Shown one piece after another: positions 44,506 through 55,980 of a stretch of 64,000 nt of DNA (the first letter of the stretch is position 1; the number at the start of each line of letters is the position of its first letter). The stretch is taken from positions 6,979,204-7,043,203 of the forward strand of contig OX235273.1 in assembly GCA_944472155.2 (NCBI GenBank), in the 5' to 3' direction. Origin of the DNA: Trichobilharzia szidati (taxonomy: Eukaryota; Platyhelminthes; Trematoda; Strigeidida; Schistosomatidae). The notes beneath the pieces were generated by a model. It was not told the origin of the DNA. It did no database searches and saw only the letters and a program-made list of their open reading frames with translations. The translations under genes were made by a program, and so were the position numbers.

Positions 44506-45044
44506 GGAAGGCGAGAAACACATTCATCAACCTGAAACCAATCTGGAAATCTTCGTCACTCAGCATCAACAACAAAATTCGGATTTTCAATAAAAACGTC
44601 AAGTCACTTCTATGCGGATCAGAAACTTGGCGGGTCACAAAGAATATTTCCAACAGCCTGTTGCAGACCTTTATCAACAGCTGTCTTCGCTCTGTACTGA
44701 AGACCAGATGGCCGGAAAGAATCATCAATAAGAAACTATGGGAACAAACAAAACAAGAACCAATCGCTGAACAAATATGCAGGAGAAAGTGGAGATGGAT
44801 TGGACACTCGTTGAGGAGGCCACTGGGTGACATCGCGCGTCAGGCCAACGCTCGAGTGGAACCCGAAAGGGAAGTGGCGGGTAGTGGGACATCAGTGCAA
44901 GGGTGACATGGAGGAGATCGTGTGAAGTGGAGTTGAAACAGTATGGACTAACATGGATGCAGGTGAAAAGTACAGCAGTGGAGAAGTGCAGTTAAAGCCC
45001 TATTTGCCACTAGGAACCCAAGGGAACAATAATGATATAATAAT
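44506..45044 (+). mobile_element. LINE family C, 5'-truncated, 11 bp TSD, upstream of GPN1 copy 2
   Basis: The plus frame encodes the C-terminal RT region (GKARNTFINLKPIWKSSS, LCGSETWRVTKNISNSLLQT, CRRKWRWIGHSLRRPLGD), then the 3' UTR CCACTAGGAACCCAAGGGAA and an AATAAT-like tail. It is flanked by AAACGACTTTG (44495-44505) and AAACAACTTTG (45045-45055). Absent from the equivalent place in copy 1 (37482), so it inserted after the copies separated. It ends 164 bases before the GPN1 ATG. Confidence 0.85.
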
Positions 45045-45208
45045 AAACAACTTTGTAAGATTTTATTTTAAAGCATAAATGAGAATATATTTTAAGTTAT
45101 TTATTAATAATAATACAATAATTATTAAATAGTCTTAATGTTGCTCATATTTATCTAGAATTCTATCAAACAAATTAGTCAGTCACTCATTTATTCAATC
45201 AATCAATA

Positions 45209-48200
45209 ATGAGTGTTACAGAAGAAGAGTTACGTGGCAAACCTGTCTGCTTGATTATATTGGGTATGGCTGGTTCAGGCAAGACAACATTTGTCAATAA
45301 GCTGACGGAGTATTTAACAACAACATCGAATTTACCGTATACAATTAATTTAGATCCAGCTGTTCATCATATCCCTTATAGTCCTAATATTGGTAAGGCT
45401 TCTTGGCATTTTTTTCTAATTATTCCTGAAAGATATTCGTGATACTGTCAAATTTAAAGAAGTTATGAAACAATACGGTTACGGTCCAAATGGTGCTATT
45501 ATGACATCGTTGAATTTTTTCGCTTCACAATTTCATAAAGTTGTGGATCTAATTAATAATCATAAGAGTAGTAATTCAAGTAAAGTCTCCTATGCTGTCA
45601 TCGATACACCTGGACAAATTGAAGTATTCACATGGTCTGCTTCAGGAGCAATTATTACAGAATTACTAGTAGGTGCTTGAAATGGAAAAAATCTAATTTG
45701 TTTTTTTTTTCAACTGTAGGGTAATTCTTTTCCTACAATAATTATCTATGTAATGGATACACCAAGAAGTCATAATCCTATTACATTCATGTCAAATATG
45801 CTTTATGCATGTAGTGTTCTATATAAAATGCGTCTTCCGTTTATACTGGTCCTTAACAAGGTAATCTATACGTTTTTAAAGTGTACCAACCTGTTTTTTT
45901 TGAATGCACTTTATGTTGGTTTCAATGGCAGTGCTCACCCACCACCCTTATGATACAGGTTTGACTGCCGGGTGACGTACTTTTAAGCCTTATATAGCCG
46001 TCTACTGCTGTTGTTGCTGCTGCTGCTGGATTCAACATAGAACTTGGCACTGAAGTGCAGCAGTTCGAGTTGCCACGTTCCAAAGAGCACACAAAGGTAG
46101 ACAGGAAAATGAGTGAAGAGAATCAATAGAATTTAGATAAGTATAAGAGTGAAACAGAATGAGTAATGGTAGAAAGGAATATGAAGGTTAAAGAGACTGA
46201 ATACATCTGCGCCATTGATAACGATTTTGAGCCATGTCACCTATTGTCTCCAGCCATTGATTCTTAGAGTCCCGAGGGTGGGCCCCAACCCGGAAGTCTC
46301 CATCTCCCTACCTGACTCAGTTTAACTGTCAGGGATTTCATGGATTGATGAGGCCATGTTTTTGTTTGGCCACCACTTACTCTTTTCCAACCTGCACCTA
46401 TATCAGCTAGTAATGCCCGTCGGGGGAGACGATGGTTAGGCATACGCAGCACGTGACCTAACCATCTCAATCTATGTAACTTCATAGCCTCTTCGATTGA
46501 TTTTCCCTCTTTGCCCAACACTCTACGCCTAACGTCAACATTACTTACTTTATTATACCACCTAACGCGAGAAAGAGATCGTAAACATCTGTGGTCAAAA
46601 CAGACAATCTCTTCATGTCTTCCGCTCTCAATGGCCACGTCTCACCGCCATAGAGAAGGACGGAGCGAACTGCTGAGCAGTATACACGTCCCTTGGCTGA
46701 TAGCCGGATGTCACGCCTACGCCAGAGATGGTGTAAGTTAGCGAAAGCAGCCCGAGCTTTCTGGATCCGTGCTGTGATTTTGTCACCAACCAATCCGTTG
46801 GTGCTGATACAACTTCCCAAATAGGTGAAGTGGTCAACATGTTCTATTACTTCACTCCCTATCACTAAGCTAGGAGCCGTCTACTACTGAATGGCTGGTT
46901 TCAGCGTAGAACTTTACACCGATGTGGAGAAGTTCGAGTCACCACACTTCACTTAGCACACAAAAGCAAGAGAAGAGAGTAAAAATAAATGCAAAACAGA
47001 GACAGTAAACAGAGATATGAGGCAAAAGGAATAGTAATATCGAAGAACAATGGAGTTTCATTGGATAAGTCACAAGGAGTGGAAGCATGTGCGCCATTGA
47101 GCCTCCAAAGCCTCAGGATGGTCGGGGGTGGGTGCCTTGCACTGCGGGTTGGCCACCCCTCCGCACACCTCTTGAAATGCTCCCATATGACCGGGCGTCT
47201 TACATAGCCTCTCCTGAGGAAGTCCTACTCACTGCCTTCACGTGGCGGAGGTGTTTTTCACCAAAGTGAGAGGGCGAAAGCGGATGCCCGGCGCTCTTCA
47301 CCGGGTTGACTGTCCATTGGATGACAGTCTAGGGGAGATGGCTAAACCCTGATTCCAAACCTCCAACGACTGGCGTATGAAGCTCACTGGAGTTCACCGG
47401 CAGACGTATGGACAAAGGGCTTGTTGGATGTCCTGGATGTCTGGCCCTATTCAAAAAGGCGTATGAACCGAACTCCGGTTACCGGCTGCCAATGGATAGT
47501 GGACTCCCTACTCCACTCCTACTGCCTTGCAGGTCACACTTGGTTGTGTAAAGGCTAGAGCTGCACTCTCAAACAAAAGGCCGAGCGATTCTGGGAACAC
47601 CACTCGTACCAAATTCCCACAAAACTTCATGAACCCTCTTACAAACGACTCCCACCATGCTACGGCGTTCCCGGTAAGCGACGCGCCCTGTGAACCTTGC
47701 ATCAGATCGCCGCGCCTGGGCAGCGATGATTCGAGATGTTCATGAAGCCGGCTCATCCTCCCGTAGGAGATAGCCGAAGTAAAGTAAAGTAAAGTATTGA
47801 GAACTATTTGGAGCCATCTACTAACCGACAGTAAACTCTGAAAATAAGGAAGGTTGGGCTTAAGGCCAGCAACCCCCTCCCTTTCGCGTAAAAACAACAA
47901 CTACAGAAAGTAAGATAGGGAAAGCCTGTACATTCAATTTTAATAAGCATCCATACTTCTCCCCAACACCACAGAGGCTAAAAGATTAATTAAACCATTC
48001 TCTCTATGCATCTATACCGTGCCAGATATTTGAAATAATCGGCTAAACGAAGGTCTTCACTCTGTAACATCAAAAGAGACATGTAAAATAAGTGTGAGAT
48101 TGTTTCTGTAGTAAGGAAGGGATCTGAAAATATTATTGAAACAAAACTCTCTTTGACTTGTAATCTGATCCATAAAGCAGTAGAGCAGCATCAGGAGCTA

Positions 48201-50504
48201 CGTTCCCATGGTTTCTTTTATTGACCAGAACAGGTTTATACACATCATTCTATATTTTCAGATTGTGGAGCATATATACACCATCATAGGTTTGGAATTA
48301 GGGTTTTCCAGGTCCTCTAGATAGTAGACTAGCATATCCTCCACCAATCCGGTTGTAAAGGTCAGGTTGTTAGCATTCACTCTTTCACTTATGAATAGGA
48401 CTTACCTGTGTGTCACAGGGGCTAATGAATACTTGGCCATATGAGAGCATTTTGAGAGGAAGACCGGAGCCTACCCACAGTGGAGTAGACTAGGTCGTTT
48501 ATGCCGGGGGGGGGGGATGCTACTATAAATTAGAATAATCATCATGTTATACAGAGTAGCATATGACATCTTAGTATATCATTGCAACTTCCCACATCTC
48601 AGAAAATAAACAGGCCAGTAGTAAAATTGAATCATTGAGTATAGTGTATTCCACGCCTAAGGTAGGATCTAATGTAAATAAGCGATCCACTGTCAAGATT
48701 ATTTGCTATTTTCGCAACTACACCAAATAGTAGTCTTAATAATCATCTAGTTATTCAAGTGTTGGTTTGCAGGGATTTGATTGGTTACAATATGATGCTT
48801 ACTAGCGACTGGCCATATTCAGGTAGATCGCCCTTGTAAAGTGTAAGATGCTGCTACAGGAATGACTGGACTACGTCAACTCCTAGCTTAGTGATAGGGA
48901 GTGAAGTGATAGAACATGTTGACCACTTCACCTATTTGGGAAGTTGTATCAGCACCAACGGATTGATTGGTGACGAAATCACAGCATGGATCCAAAAAGC
49001 TCGGGCTGCTTTCGCTAACTTACACCGTCTCTGGCGTAGGCGTGACATCCGAATAAGGGACGCGTGTACTGTTCAGCAGTTCTCTCCATCCTTCTCTATG
49101 GCTCTGAAACATGGCCAATACGAGTTGAAGACATAAAAAGATTGACTGTTTTTGATCATAGATGTCTACGATCTCTTTCTCACGTTAGGTGGCATAATAA
49201 GGTAAGTAATGTTGACGTTAGGCGTAGAGTGTTGGGCAAAGAGGGAAAATCAATTGAAGAGGCTATAAAGTTACATAGATTGAGATGGCTAGGTCACGTG
49301 CTGCGAATGCCTAACCATCGCCTCCCCCGACGGGCATTACTAGCTGATATAGGTGCAGGTTGGGAAAGAGTAGGTGGTGGTCAAACAAAGCATGGCATCA
49401 ATCCATGAAATCCTTGACAGTTAAACTGAGTCAGGTAGGGAGATGCAGACTTCCGGGTTGGGGCCCTCGGGACTCTAAGAATCAATGGCTGGAGACAATA
49501 GGTGACATGGCTCAAAATCGTTGTCAATGGCTTACGCAGATGTATTCAGTCTCTGTAATCTTTCATATTCCTTTCTACCATTACTCATTCTGTTTCACTC
49601 TTATACTTGTCTAAATTCTATTGATTCTCTTCACTCATTTTCTTGTCTACGTGTTTGTGCTCTTTGGAACGTGGCAGCTCGAACTGCTGCACTTCGGTGC
49701 CAAGTTCTATGTTGAATCCAGCCAGCCAGCCATATTCAGGTAGGTAGTTACAAGGATTCTAGTGAGAATTTGTATCCAGTGGGGTACAGCAGGTTGAGTG
49801 TGAGATCAAATACTCGCCAGCAATGAATGATATTGGCTAATGCTAGTCGCGCTATATCGTGAATTGGCAGAGGTTGGAACTCAATGGGCTGGCCATTGGG
49901 TCGGCTTCTAGTGGCTTAATAATGGTTTATGAGCTTGCCTTGTAACCGGTAGGCTCTGCGTTCGAACCTCCTGTGGCGGGTGCTTACTGTGAAAAGTCTT
50001 GAAATAGGGTGAAACAGTTAGCTGTTCAGTACTCCCTCCCTATCAGTTTCTCAATGGTCCTCTAAATGATGTCAGTTCATGATGTGTCTATATTTGTGTT
50101 GGTTGGTTGACTCACGAATGCCTAAGTAAATGCCTTTTTTCTCTCTCCTCATTATTGCACCATTTTTTTGTTTTGTTATTGTTTCATATATATAGACTGA
50201 TGTTATCGACTGTGATTTTGCTATTGAATGGATGCGAGATTTTGAAGCCTTTCAAGACGCTTTAGCTGGTCATAATAATCAATCAGAGGATGGACGACCA
50301 TCAGAATTATTAGCTGAAGGCGATGGTGCATCATTTCATAATCCTGGAGTATCACCATACATGAATAGTCTAGTTCATTCCATGTCATTAGTACTGGATG
50401 AATTTTATCGAGATCTACGCTGTTGTGGGATCTCTTCAATAACAGGTGAAGGTATGGCAAAGTTTATGGAGAAAATTAATGAAGCTACGGAAGAATATTT
50501 TAAG
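45209..50504 (+). CDS. GPN1: GPN-loop GTPase 1 (XAB1/GPN1), copy 2, exons 1-4
   Basis: Exons 45209-45392, 45433-45668, 45720-45860 and 50196-50504 (introns 40, 51 and 4335 bases) give the same exon lengths as copy 1 and residues 1-290. All GTPase motifs are intact ([11 protein letters not shown] loop, DTPGQ, NKTD). Differences from copy 1 are N107S and S232A; most other exon changes are synonymous, which fits purifying selection or allelism. Exon 4 ends at a GTTTGT donor, and a PLE occupies the following intron. The C-terminal exons were not found up to 64000, so they lie beyond, or this copy is truncated. Confidence 0.9.
46011..46874 (-). mobile_element. RTE-A in GPN1 copy 2 intron 3 (duplicate of 38461-39321)
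   Basis: Same orientation, content and flanking repeat (45996-46010 and 46875-46889) as in copy 1. The CAG-type tail is slightly longer (one extra CTG on the plus strand). Confidence 0.8.
46890..47830 (-). mobile_element. RTE-B 3' UTR fragment interrupted by a 700-bp insertion
   Basis: Counterpart of 39337-39575. It is split at ATTGAG (47096-47101 and 47796-47801). Confidence 0.65.
47096..47795 (+). mobile_element. Young 700-bp insertion with AAAGT tail, family unknown
   Basis: Absent from copy 1, where GCGCCATTGAGAAC is continuous. Flanked by the 6-bp repeat ATTGAG. The sequence is clearly richer in G and C than its surroundings (for example GGTCGGGGGTGGGTGCCTTG) and ends GAAGTAAAGTAAAGTAAAGT, a short-repeat tail typical of target-primed retroposition. 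Open stretches exist on both strands but none is recognisable. No tRNA-like promoter was found. Confidence 0.65.
47831..48740. other. Unassigned intronic sequence (copy 2)
   Basis: Duplicate of 39575-40490, with small indels including a longer G run (about 48506-48517). Confidence 0.4.
48740..50085 (+). mobile_element. Hammerhead/tRNA-like unit split by RTE-A (copy 2)
   Basis: Duplicate of 40494-41830. The hammerhead remnant (49983-50032) reads CTGTGAAAAG, with GAAA and CAGTAC kept. Confidence 0.65.
48828..49729 (+). mobile_element. RTE-A, 5'-truncated (duplicate of 40565-41475)
   Basis: Flanked by CCATATTCAGGTAGA (48813-48827) and CCATATTCAGGTAGG (49730-49744). Encodes the same RTE C-terminal segment ([40 protein letters not shown]). 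Confidence 0.8.
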
Positions 50505-50584
50505 GTTTGTGAATTTTTTTTGATTTAACAACCCCTTCGCCTTCATCGCCCAATTTTTTTCTTCCCCATTGTATGAATAACATT

Positions 50585-52290
50585 TGTGCTTAGAAAGTTG
50601 TCTAATTTGGAGTGCAATTTGAAAATTCCCATTCAGTCATAGAAAAGAAAAGGCGTTCAGCAAAGAGTTACTCTTTTCGGCGATATCATTCTCAAGCTGT
50701 ACAAACCGCAAATTTATAGTAATTTTTTTTGGCAACAAAAGGAATATTTCCAAAGATGTGTTAATGCAATTGTTAATTTTTTGACAACAAATTACGTAAT
50801 TTAGAAGGCGTTAATCGGTTAGAAACTAAAATAAAGTTACAAAAGTAGGTTGTGTGACGTAATCTAATTGATAGGGTTCAATGAAAAATGAATGAGAGTC
50901 AAGTTAATAAGCTGAGTAGAATTCACTTAAAAATAAACGAAAATGGAGTTAGCAACAGTCGTCATGAGGGTAGAGATTTAATAGAGGGTGGGGGTAGAAA
51001 ATAAATGCAATTAAGAAACAGACAAACAAAGAAGAAAGAGGTAAGACAAAATTACGTATTTGGTGTTGAGATGGATCAGGACCATTGTAGATTTAGTGAC
51101 TGAACAAACTTCTTTTGTATGCAGAGTTCAGGATTCAATATGGGAATTGCCATTGCTTCTGCAGTTTGAAGAAGTTTAATTCGTACTCTTTTGGCAAGAT
51201 TCCCACGTATTGTGTAGATAACCGAGAAGTTGTTTTGTGGGTTTGCTTGGTGTCCGGATTCGACCAAGTGTTCTAGGATAGAGCTGTGGCGAGGGGATCT
51301 TCTTTCTCCTTTATAAAACCATGAAGGTAAGTGTTCGCTGATTCGTTTGGATAGCAAACGCTGGGTACGGCCGACATACCTAGCTCCACATGAGCAGGTG
51401 AATTGGCAGATGCACATTGATGAGGCCCCCAGTGGAAGCTTATCCTTCACGTTCGTGCGAATCATTGGTTTCGTAGAAAAAGTTAGTCTGAGTTCAGCTG
51501 CGAAGAAGGTTTTGTTCAGTGAACGGCACAGGCGGTTTCTCAGTATTTCTGCTGAAGAATTTCCATTGAATTGTAAATTCAAATAGAGAAGTTTCTTGGG
51601 AGCAGTAAGCATGGACGGTTTTTGTGTTTTGGGCTTCATAGCTTTTGTGATGAAACGTTCCGGGTAACCGTTTTCAAGGAGGATTCTTTTCAGGGTCTTC
51701 AGCTCCTCTTCTATGGTTTCCGGACTGCAAATGTTGTGGATTCTGTGAGTCAGTGAGCGGATTAGATTTCGTTTTGTATATAGAGGCACCCAACTGTGAA
51801 AGCTGATGAGTTGTCCATTCCATGTCGGTTTTCTGTGAATAGATCTTTTGAGTGTCCCATCTTGTTCACGTCTTGCTGGTTGCACGTCCAGAAAAGATAT
51901 TGTTGCGTTGGACTCCTTCTCTAGTGTGAACTGGATTACTGGATGGCAATTGCTGAAGAAGTCCAATATGTTCTCCAAATTTTCCTCATTATTGGCGATA
52001 ATAAAAGTATCGTCCGCATATCTCTTGTAGAACCCGAAGTTATGTATTATCTTCTTTAGGTGTGTATTTTCTAGTTTTGACATGAAAATATCTGCAAGCA
52101 GCGGGCCAAGTGGTGAGCCCATAGCTATACTATCTTTTTGTCTACATATTTCATTATTGAAAGTGAATTGGACGTGTAGAGTACATCTTAATAGGAGTTC
52201 CTTCAAATAGTCAGTGGGTGATGGAGTGGTTTATATGAGTAGAGTAGGTCAGTATTCATTTTCTTGAGGTGACGTAGGGGGGATGAGAAA
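50585..52290 (-). mobile_element. Penelope-like element, 5'-truncated, with RT and GIY-YIG
   Basis: On the minus strand a coding region (52206-51076, with a frameshifted extension to about 52285) is followed by a 3' UTR of about 480 bases. Its outer part (about 50590-50720: AAAGAGTTACTC, TCGGCGATATCATTCT, AAGCTGTACAA) is homologous to the inverted arms at 56834-56977. TTACGTAA occurs at 50792-50799. It lies downstream of GPN1 copy 2 exon 4, probably within intron 4. Confidence 0.75.
51076..52206 (-). pseudogene. PLE reverse transcriptase (C-terminal part) and GIY-YIG endonuclease
   Basis: An open frame of 376 codons. RT motifs: AMGSPLGPLLADIFM (about residues 29-43), YKRYADDTFII with the catalytic Asp pair (about 60-70), FLDVQPARREQDGTLK (about 102-117), RKPTWNGQLISF. 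The linker (LLENGYPERFI, APKKLLYLNLQFNG, LNKTFFAAELRL) leads to the endonuclease: CQFTCSCGARYVGRT (GIY-YIG type, about 276-290), KRISEHLPSWF, ILEHLVESGHQ, NPELCIQKKFVQSLNL, stop. PLEs use this pair for target-primed insertion. The N-terminal RT fingers are missing (an upstream stop and a frameshift lie near 52215-52285), so it is a truncated but otherwise well-kept copy. Confidence 0.85.
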
Positions 52291-52317
52291 GACATTGAAT
52301 GAATAGTTATCTATCTG

Positions 52318-53420
52318 TTGACTCATTTCAACATAGAACTTTTTTGCAGAGAAGTGCACCAGTTCGAGTTGCCACACTCCTTCCATGTAGCACACCACAG
52401 TGTACGAGAAGAGAGTTTTTTTGTATTCCTTTTCGTTCCCAGTGGAATATAGGGCGGCTTGAAGTTTCTGTAGCAGTGGTGTTGATTTTTTTTACGGGAT
52501 GGGGTTCCTAGCCAGCCTCATGCCCCCACCCTTCCCTCTTTACCAGCCTCTTAGCGAGGTAAGGGAGTGCGTCTGTGGCCGGGGATCGAACCCCGACGAG
52601 CATTCTACCGCTTTGTCACCAACGCACACCAGAAGAAAGTAAAGAGAGATAATAATCAGAAGTGTGAGTCTGTCTGTCTGTTTTCCACATAGAACTTTGC
52701 ACCGATGTGCAGCAGTTCAGCTCGCCAACCTCCCTCCATATAGCGCACAAAGCAAGGGAAGAAAGTAAAAGAAATGTATAATAGAGACAGTAAACAGAGG
52801 TGTGAGACAGAAAGAATAGTAATGTCGAAGAACAAAATAGTTTCATTGGATATCATAAGTCACAAGGAGTGGATGTATCTGCGCTGTCATTGAGAACGAT
52901 TTTGAGCCATATCATCACCAATTGTCTCCAGCTTTCATTGGATTTTACCGTCGTGAGGACCCCAACCAGTCAGGAAGTCCACACCCTCCTACGTGACTAG
53001 ATTAAACTGACTGTTGTGGATTTCATTGACTGATGAAGCCATGTTTTGGTTTGACCACCGCTGGCTCTTTTTCAGCCTGACCCTATGTCAGCTAACATTC
53101 CCCGTTGTCGAGGAAAACGATAACTACACCAGCATACGTAACACATGTCCTAACCATATCAATCGATGTAGCTGCAGAGTCTCGTCGATTGATTTCCCCT
53201 CCCTCCTTACCTAGCACTCGACGCCTAACCTCAATATCGCCCACTTTTTTATACCACTTCACACGGGAGATAGAGCGCAAGCACCTATGATCGAAGATAG
53301 CTAATCTTTTCATGTCTTCCACTCTCAATGGCCAGGTTTCACAGCCATAAAGGAGGACGGAGCGGACTGATGAGCAGTACACCCGCCCTTTAGTCGATAG
53401 CCGGATATCACGTCTAGAAG
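52318..53420 (-). mobile_element. RTE-B 3' part, interrupted by a SINE
   Basis: On the minus strand from 53420: [58 protein letters not shown], then the diverged end of the polyprotein and the 3' UTR. The end AAAGTTCTATGTTGAAATG lies at about 52327-52345. The SINE 52445-52626 sits in the 3' UTR. Confidence 0.7.
52445..52626 (-). mobile_element. tRNA-like SINE with a LINE-C-like 3' end
   Basis: On the minus strand: GTGCGTTGGTGACAAAGCGG as head with a box A-like TGACAAAGCGGTAGAATG, box B GGGGTTCGATCCCC (about 52583-52596) and ACGCAC closing a possible stem with GTGCGT. A body follows, then CCCTATATTCCACTGGGAAC and an A-rich end. The last part matches the 3' end of LINE family C (CCCTATGTTCCACTAGGAAC). 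The flanks AGAAGAGAG and AGAAGAAAG may be the target duplication. Confidence 0.7.
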
Positions 53421-53951
53421 TGTGTACGAGGGAAAAAGAATAGTCATATAGCAGAACAATAGAGTTTTGATTGATATGACAAATCACAAAGAGTGAGTGC
53501 ATCTGAGCTAGCCATATCACCATCAATTAATTGTCTCCAGCCTTCATTGGTTCTTACCATCCCAAGGACCCCAATTAGGCAGCCCGGCCTACATCTTCCT
53601 ACGTGGCCAGCCTAAATTAACTGAAATAGATTTCATGTACTGATTCCACATTTTGGTTTAACCATCACTAACCTCTTTCCCAAGCTGATCCATCCTATGT
53701 AAGTCAGCTAACATTGCCCGTTGTCGAGGAAGGCGATGGATTACTAGGCATGGATAATACATGTTCTAGTCAACTCAATCGATATAGATTTTTACAACAT
53801 CGTCGATTGATTTTCTCTCCTTACCTAACACTTGACCGCAGTCTAACCTGAATATTACTCACCCTATTTTACCATCTCAGACGGGATGTAGATAAAACAC
53901 AGACACCTATGATCGAAGACAGCTAGCCGACCTTTTCATGTCTTCCACTTT
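53421..53951 (-). mobile_element. Second RTE-B-like fragment, minus
   Basis: Diverged 3' UTR start and polyprotein end on the minus strand (matching 52870-53340 in order: GTTGTCGAGGAAGGCGATGG, CACAGACACCTATGATCGAA on the plus strand). Frames are destroyed. Confidence 0.6.
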
Positions 53952-55283
53952 CCCTTTACAGCCAAGCATCGCCAGTTGCTTGGCTTCAAAGGGAATGCCG
54001 AGAAAATACATTGCACTGATTAAGGCACTTTACTCGTACTCATGCAGCCATGTGAGGGCTTACGTCGAGTTTTCATCTGAAGTGGTGATGACTAGTGGCG
54101 TCCGTCAAGGATGTCCATTATCCCCATTTCTATTCAACTTCATCATTAATATACTAATGGACTTAACCCTAACTCACTTCAGAGACTCATGGATTGACTT
54201 GTTACTACCAGGGAATAATCTTGTTGATTTAGAATATGCGGACGATATAGTCCTTCTAGGCGAGGACGCTGACAAAATGCAGAGTCTTCTGAACACCTTG
54301 AGCTGCAATCTAAGAATGTTTGGCATGCAATACGCTCCCGTCAAATGCAGATGATGTTACAGGATTGGACTGCACCGAGCCCTAGATTAGAAATAGGAAG
54401 TGAAGTGGTAGAGCACGTTGACCGCTTCACTTACTTGGGAAGTACCATCAGCCCCGACGGGTTGATCTCTGACGAAATCTCAGGACGGATACAGAGGGCT
54501 AGTTTCGCATATGCCAGTTTACGCCGTCTCTGGCGTAGACGTGATATCCAGCTGACTGTCGAACAAACGACGTGTGTACCGCTCAGCAGTCCGCTCTATC
54601 CTCCTTTATGGCTGTTAGTTAGACCTGGCCATTGAGAGTGGGAGACATGAAAAGCCTGGATGGCTGTCTTTGAACATAGGTGCTTGCGCTCTATCTCCCC
54701 TATGAAGTGGTACAATAAGGTGAGCAATATTGAGGTTAGGCCTCGAGTGTTGGGTAAGGAGGGAGGGGAAATCAATCGACGACGCTGTGAAGCTACATTG
54801 ACTGAGATGGTTAGGACATGTGTTACGTATGCCTAGTCATCGCCTTCCTCGACAATGGGCAATGTTAGCTGACATAGGGTCAGGCTGGAAAAGAGCCAGT
54901 GGTGTGTCAAACCAAAACATGGATTCATCAGTCAATGAAATCCACAACAGTTAGTTTAAGCCACGTAGGAAGGTGTAGACTTCCTGACTGGTTGGGATCC
55001 TCGGGACGGTAAAAACCAATGAAGGCTGGAGACAATTGGTGATATGGCTCAAAATCGTTCTCAATGACAGCGCAGATGCATCCAATCCTTGTGACTTATA
55101 ATTTCCAATGAAACTGTTTTGTTCTCCGTTATTCCTATACCTTTATCTCACACCTCTGTTTACTGTCTCTATTATGGATTTCTTTTAGTTTCTTCTCTTG
55201 CTTTGTGTGCTGAATGGAGGGAGTGTGGGGACTTGAACTGCTGAACATCGGTGCAAAATTCTATGTCGAAAACCGACAGTTCA
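53952..55283 (+). mobile_element. RTE-B, 5'-truncated plus copy with hairpin 5' end
   Basis: Plus frames encode KYIALIKALYSYSCSHVRAY, SGVRQGCPLSPFLFNFI, LEYADDIVLLGEDADKMQ (53938-54354), then VEHVDRFTYLGSTISPDG (54345-54635) and the C-terminal end. The 3' UTR ends TTCTATGTCGAAAACCGACAG at about 55280. The first 42 bases form an inverted repeat (53952-53967 against 53978-53993). The catalytic core is present but the copy is truncated and frameshifted. Confidence 0.75.
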
Positions 55284-55980
55284 CTTTCAATGGCCAAGTA
55301 AATAAGCAACTTATATGACAGAACTTATTGACTGACTCTGGCTTTTTGAACTACTGTTCATTGAGTGATAAGTTCAAAACTTCATTGCTCTCTTCATCAA
55401 AAAACCAACACATCAGTTACGAGAGAGATGATTGGAAACCAGGGAGTATACTGGTTATCAATGATCTCCACGTCATTGATGGCTACTTGATGGATGAAAT
55501 GTCCTGATACTATAGTGCGAAGACGTAGCCAGTGGGATCTATCATGTGTCAAGGCGAAGTGGATGTTCATCGGGCAAAGTTCAACAATAGCGTCCCAATG
55601 GATGGGAATCCACAAGTGACGTTGAGCCGACTAATCATAAAAATGAGGAAATTTTGCACACACAAAAGGTGACGTATATTTACAAGAAAATGCATGAGAA
55701 CACATTAAACAGGTTAACTTTCTCTGACATCACTTAAAAAAATACGTCCCAGTTATAATGAGGAGTATCAGCTGCTACGTTAGACTAGTTTCTGTACATA
55801 TGTATTCACCGAGGTGACTGAAGATGAGCTGCTTTTGTGAATCGTTTATCTCTCTTATCCTCATGTGCAGTCTTCCCTTAAAGCCCTCAGATGAATTACT
55901 ATGGTTTGCAGTAAGAGGATCGACGACTACTTACCAGGAAGTGATGGATAATAGAACAAATAAAAATAAATGACATCAAC
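55284..55980. other. Unassigned sequence
   Basis: No gene, RNA or recognised repeat; low coding character on both strands. Confidence 0.4.

Larger units (their letters stand above)
42822..50570. repeat. Tandem duplication, copy 2
   Basis: Matches 31454-42322 in order with a few per cent divergence and small indels. Private to copy 2 are the LINE-C insertion 44506-45044 and a 700-bp insertion 47096-47795. It lacks the 4322-bp insertion of copy 1. Matching sequence continues up to the end of copy 1 at the gap (CTTCCCC near 50567). The next bases lead into a PLE. Confidence 0.85.

Noticed and set aside
52299..52511. Possible small protein-coding gene on the plus strand
   Set aside because: It is the complement of an RTE 3' UTR and a SINE; no conserved protein features.
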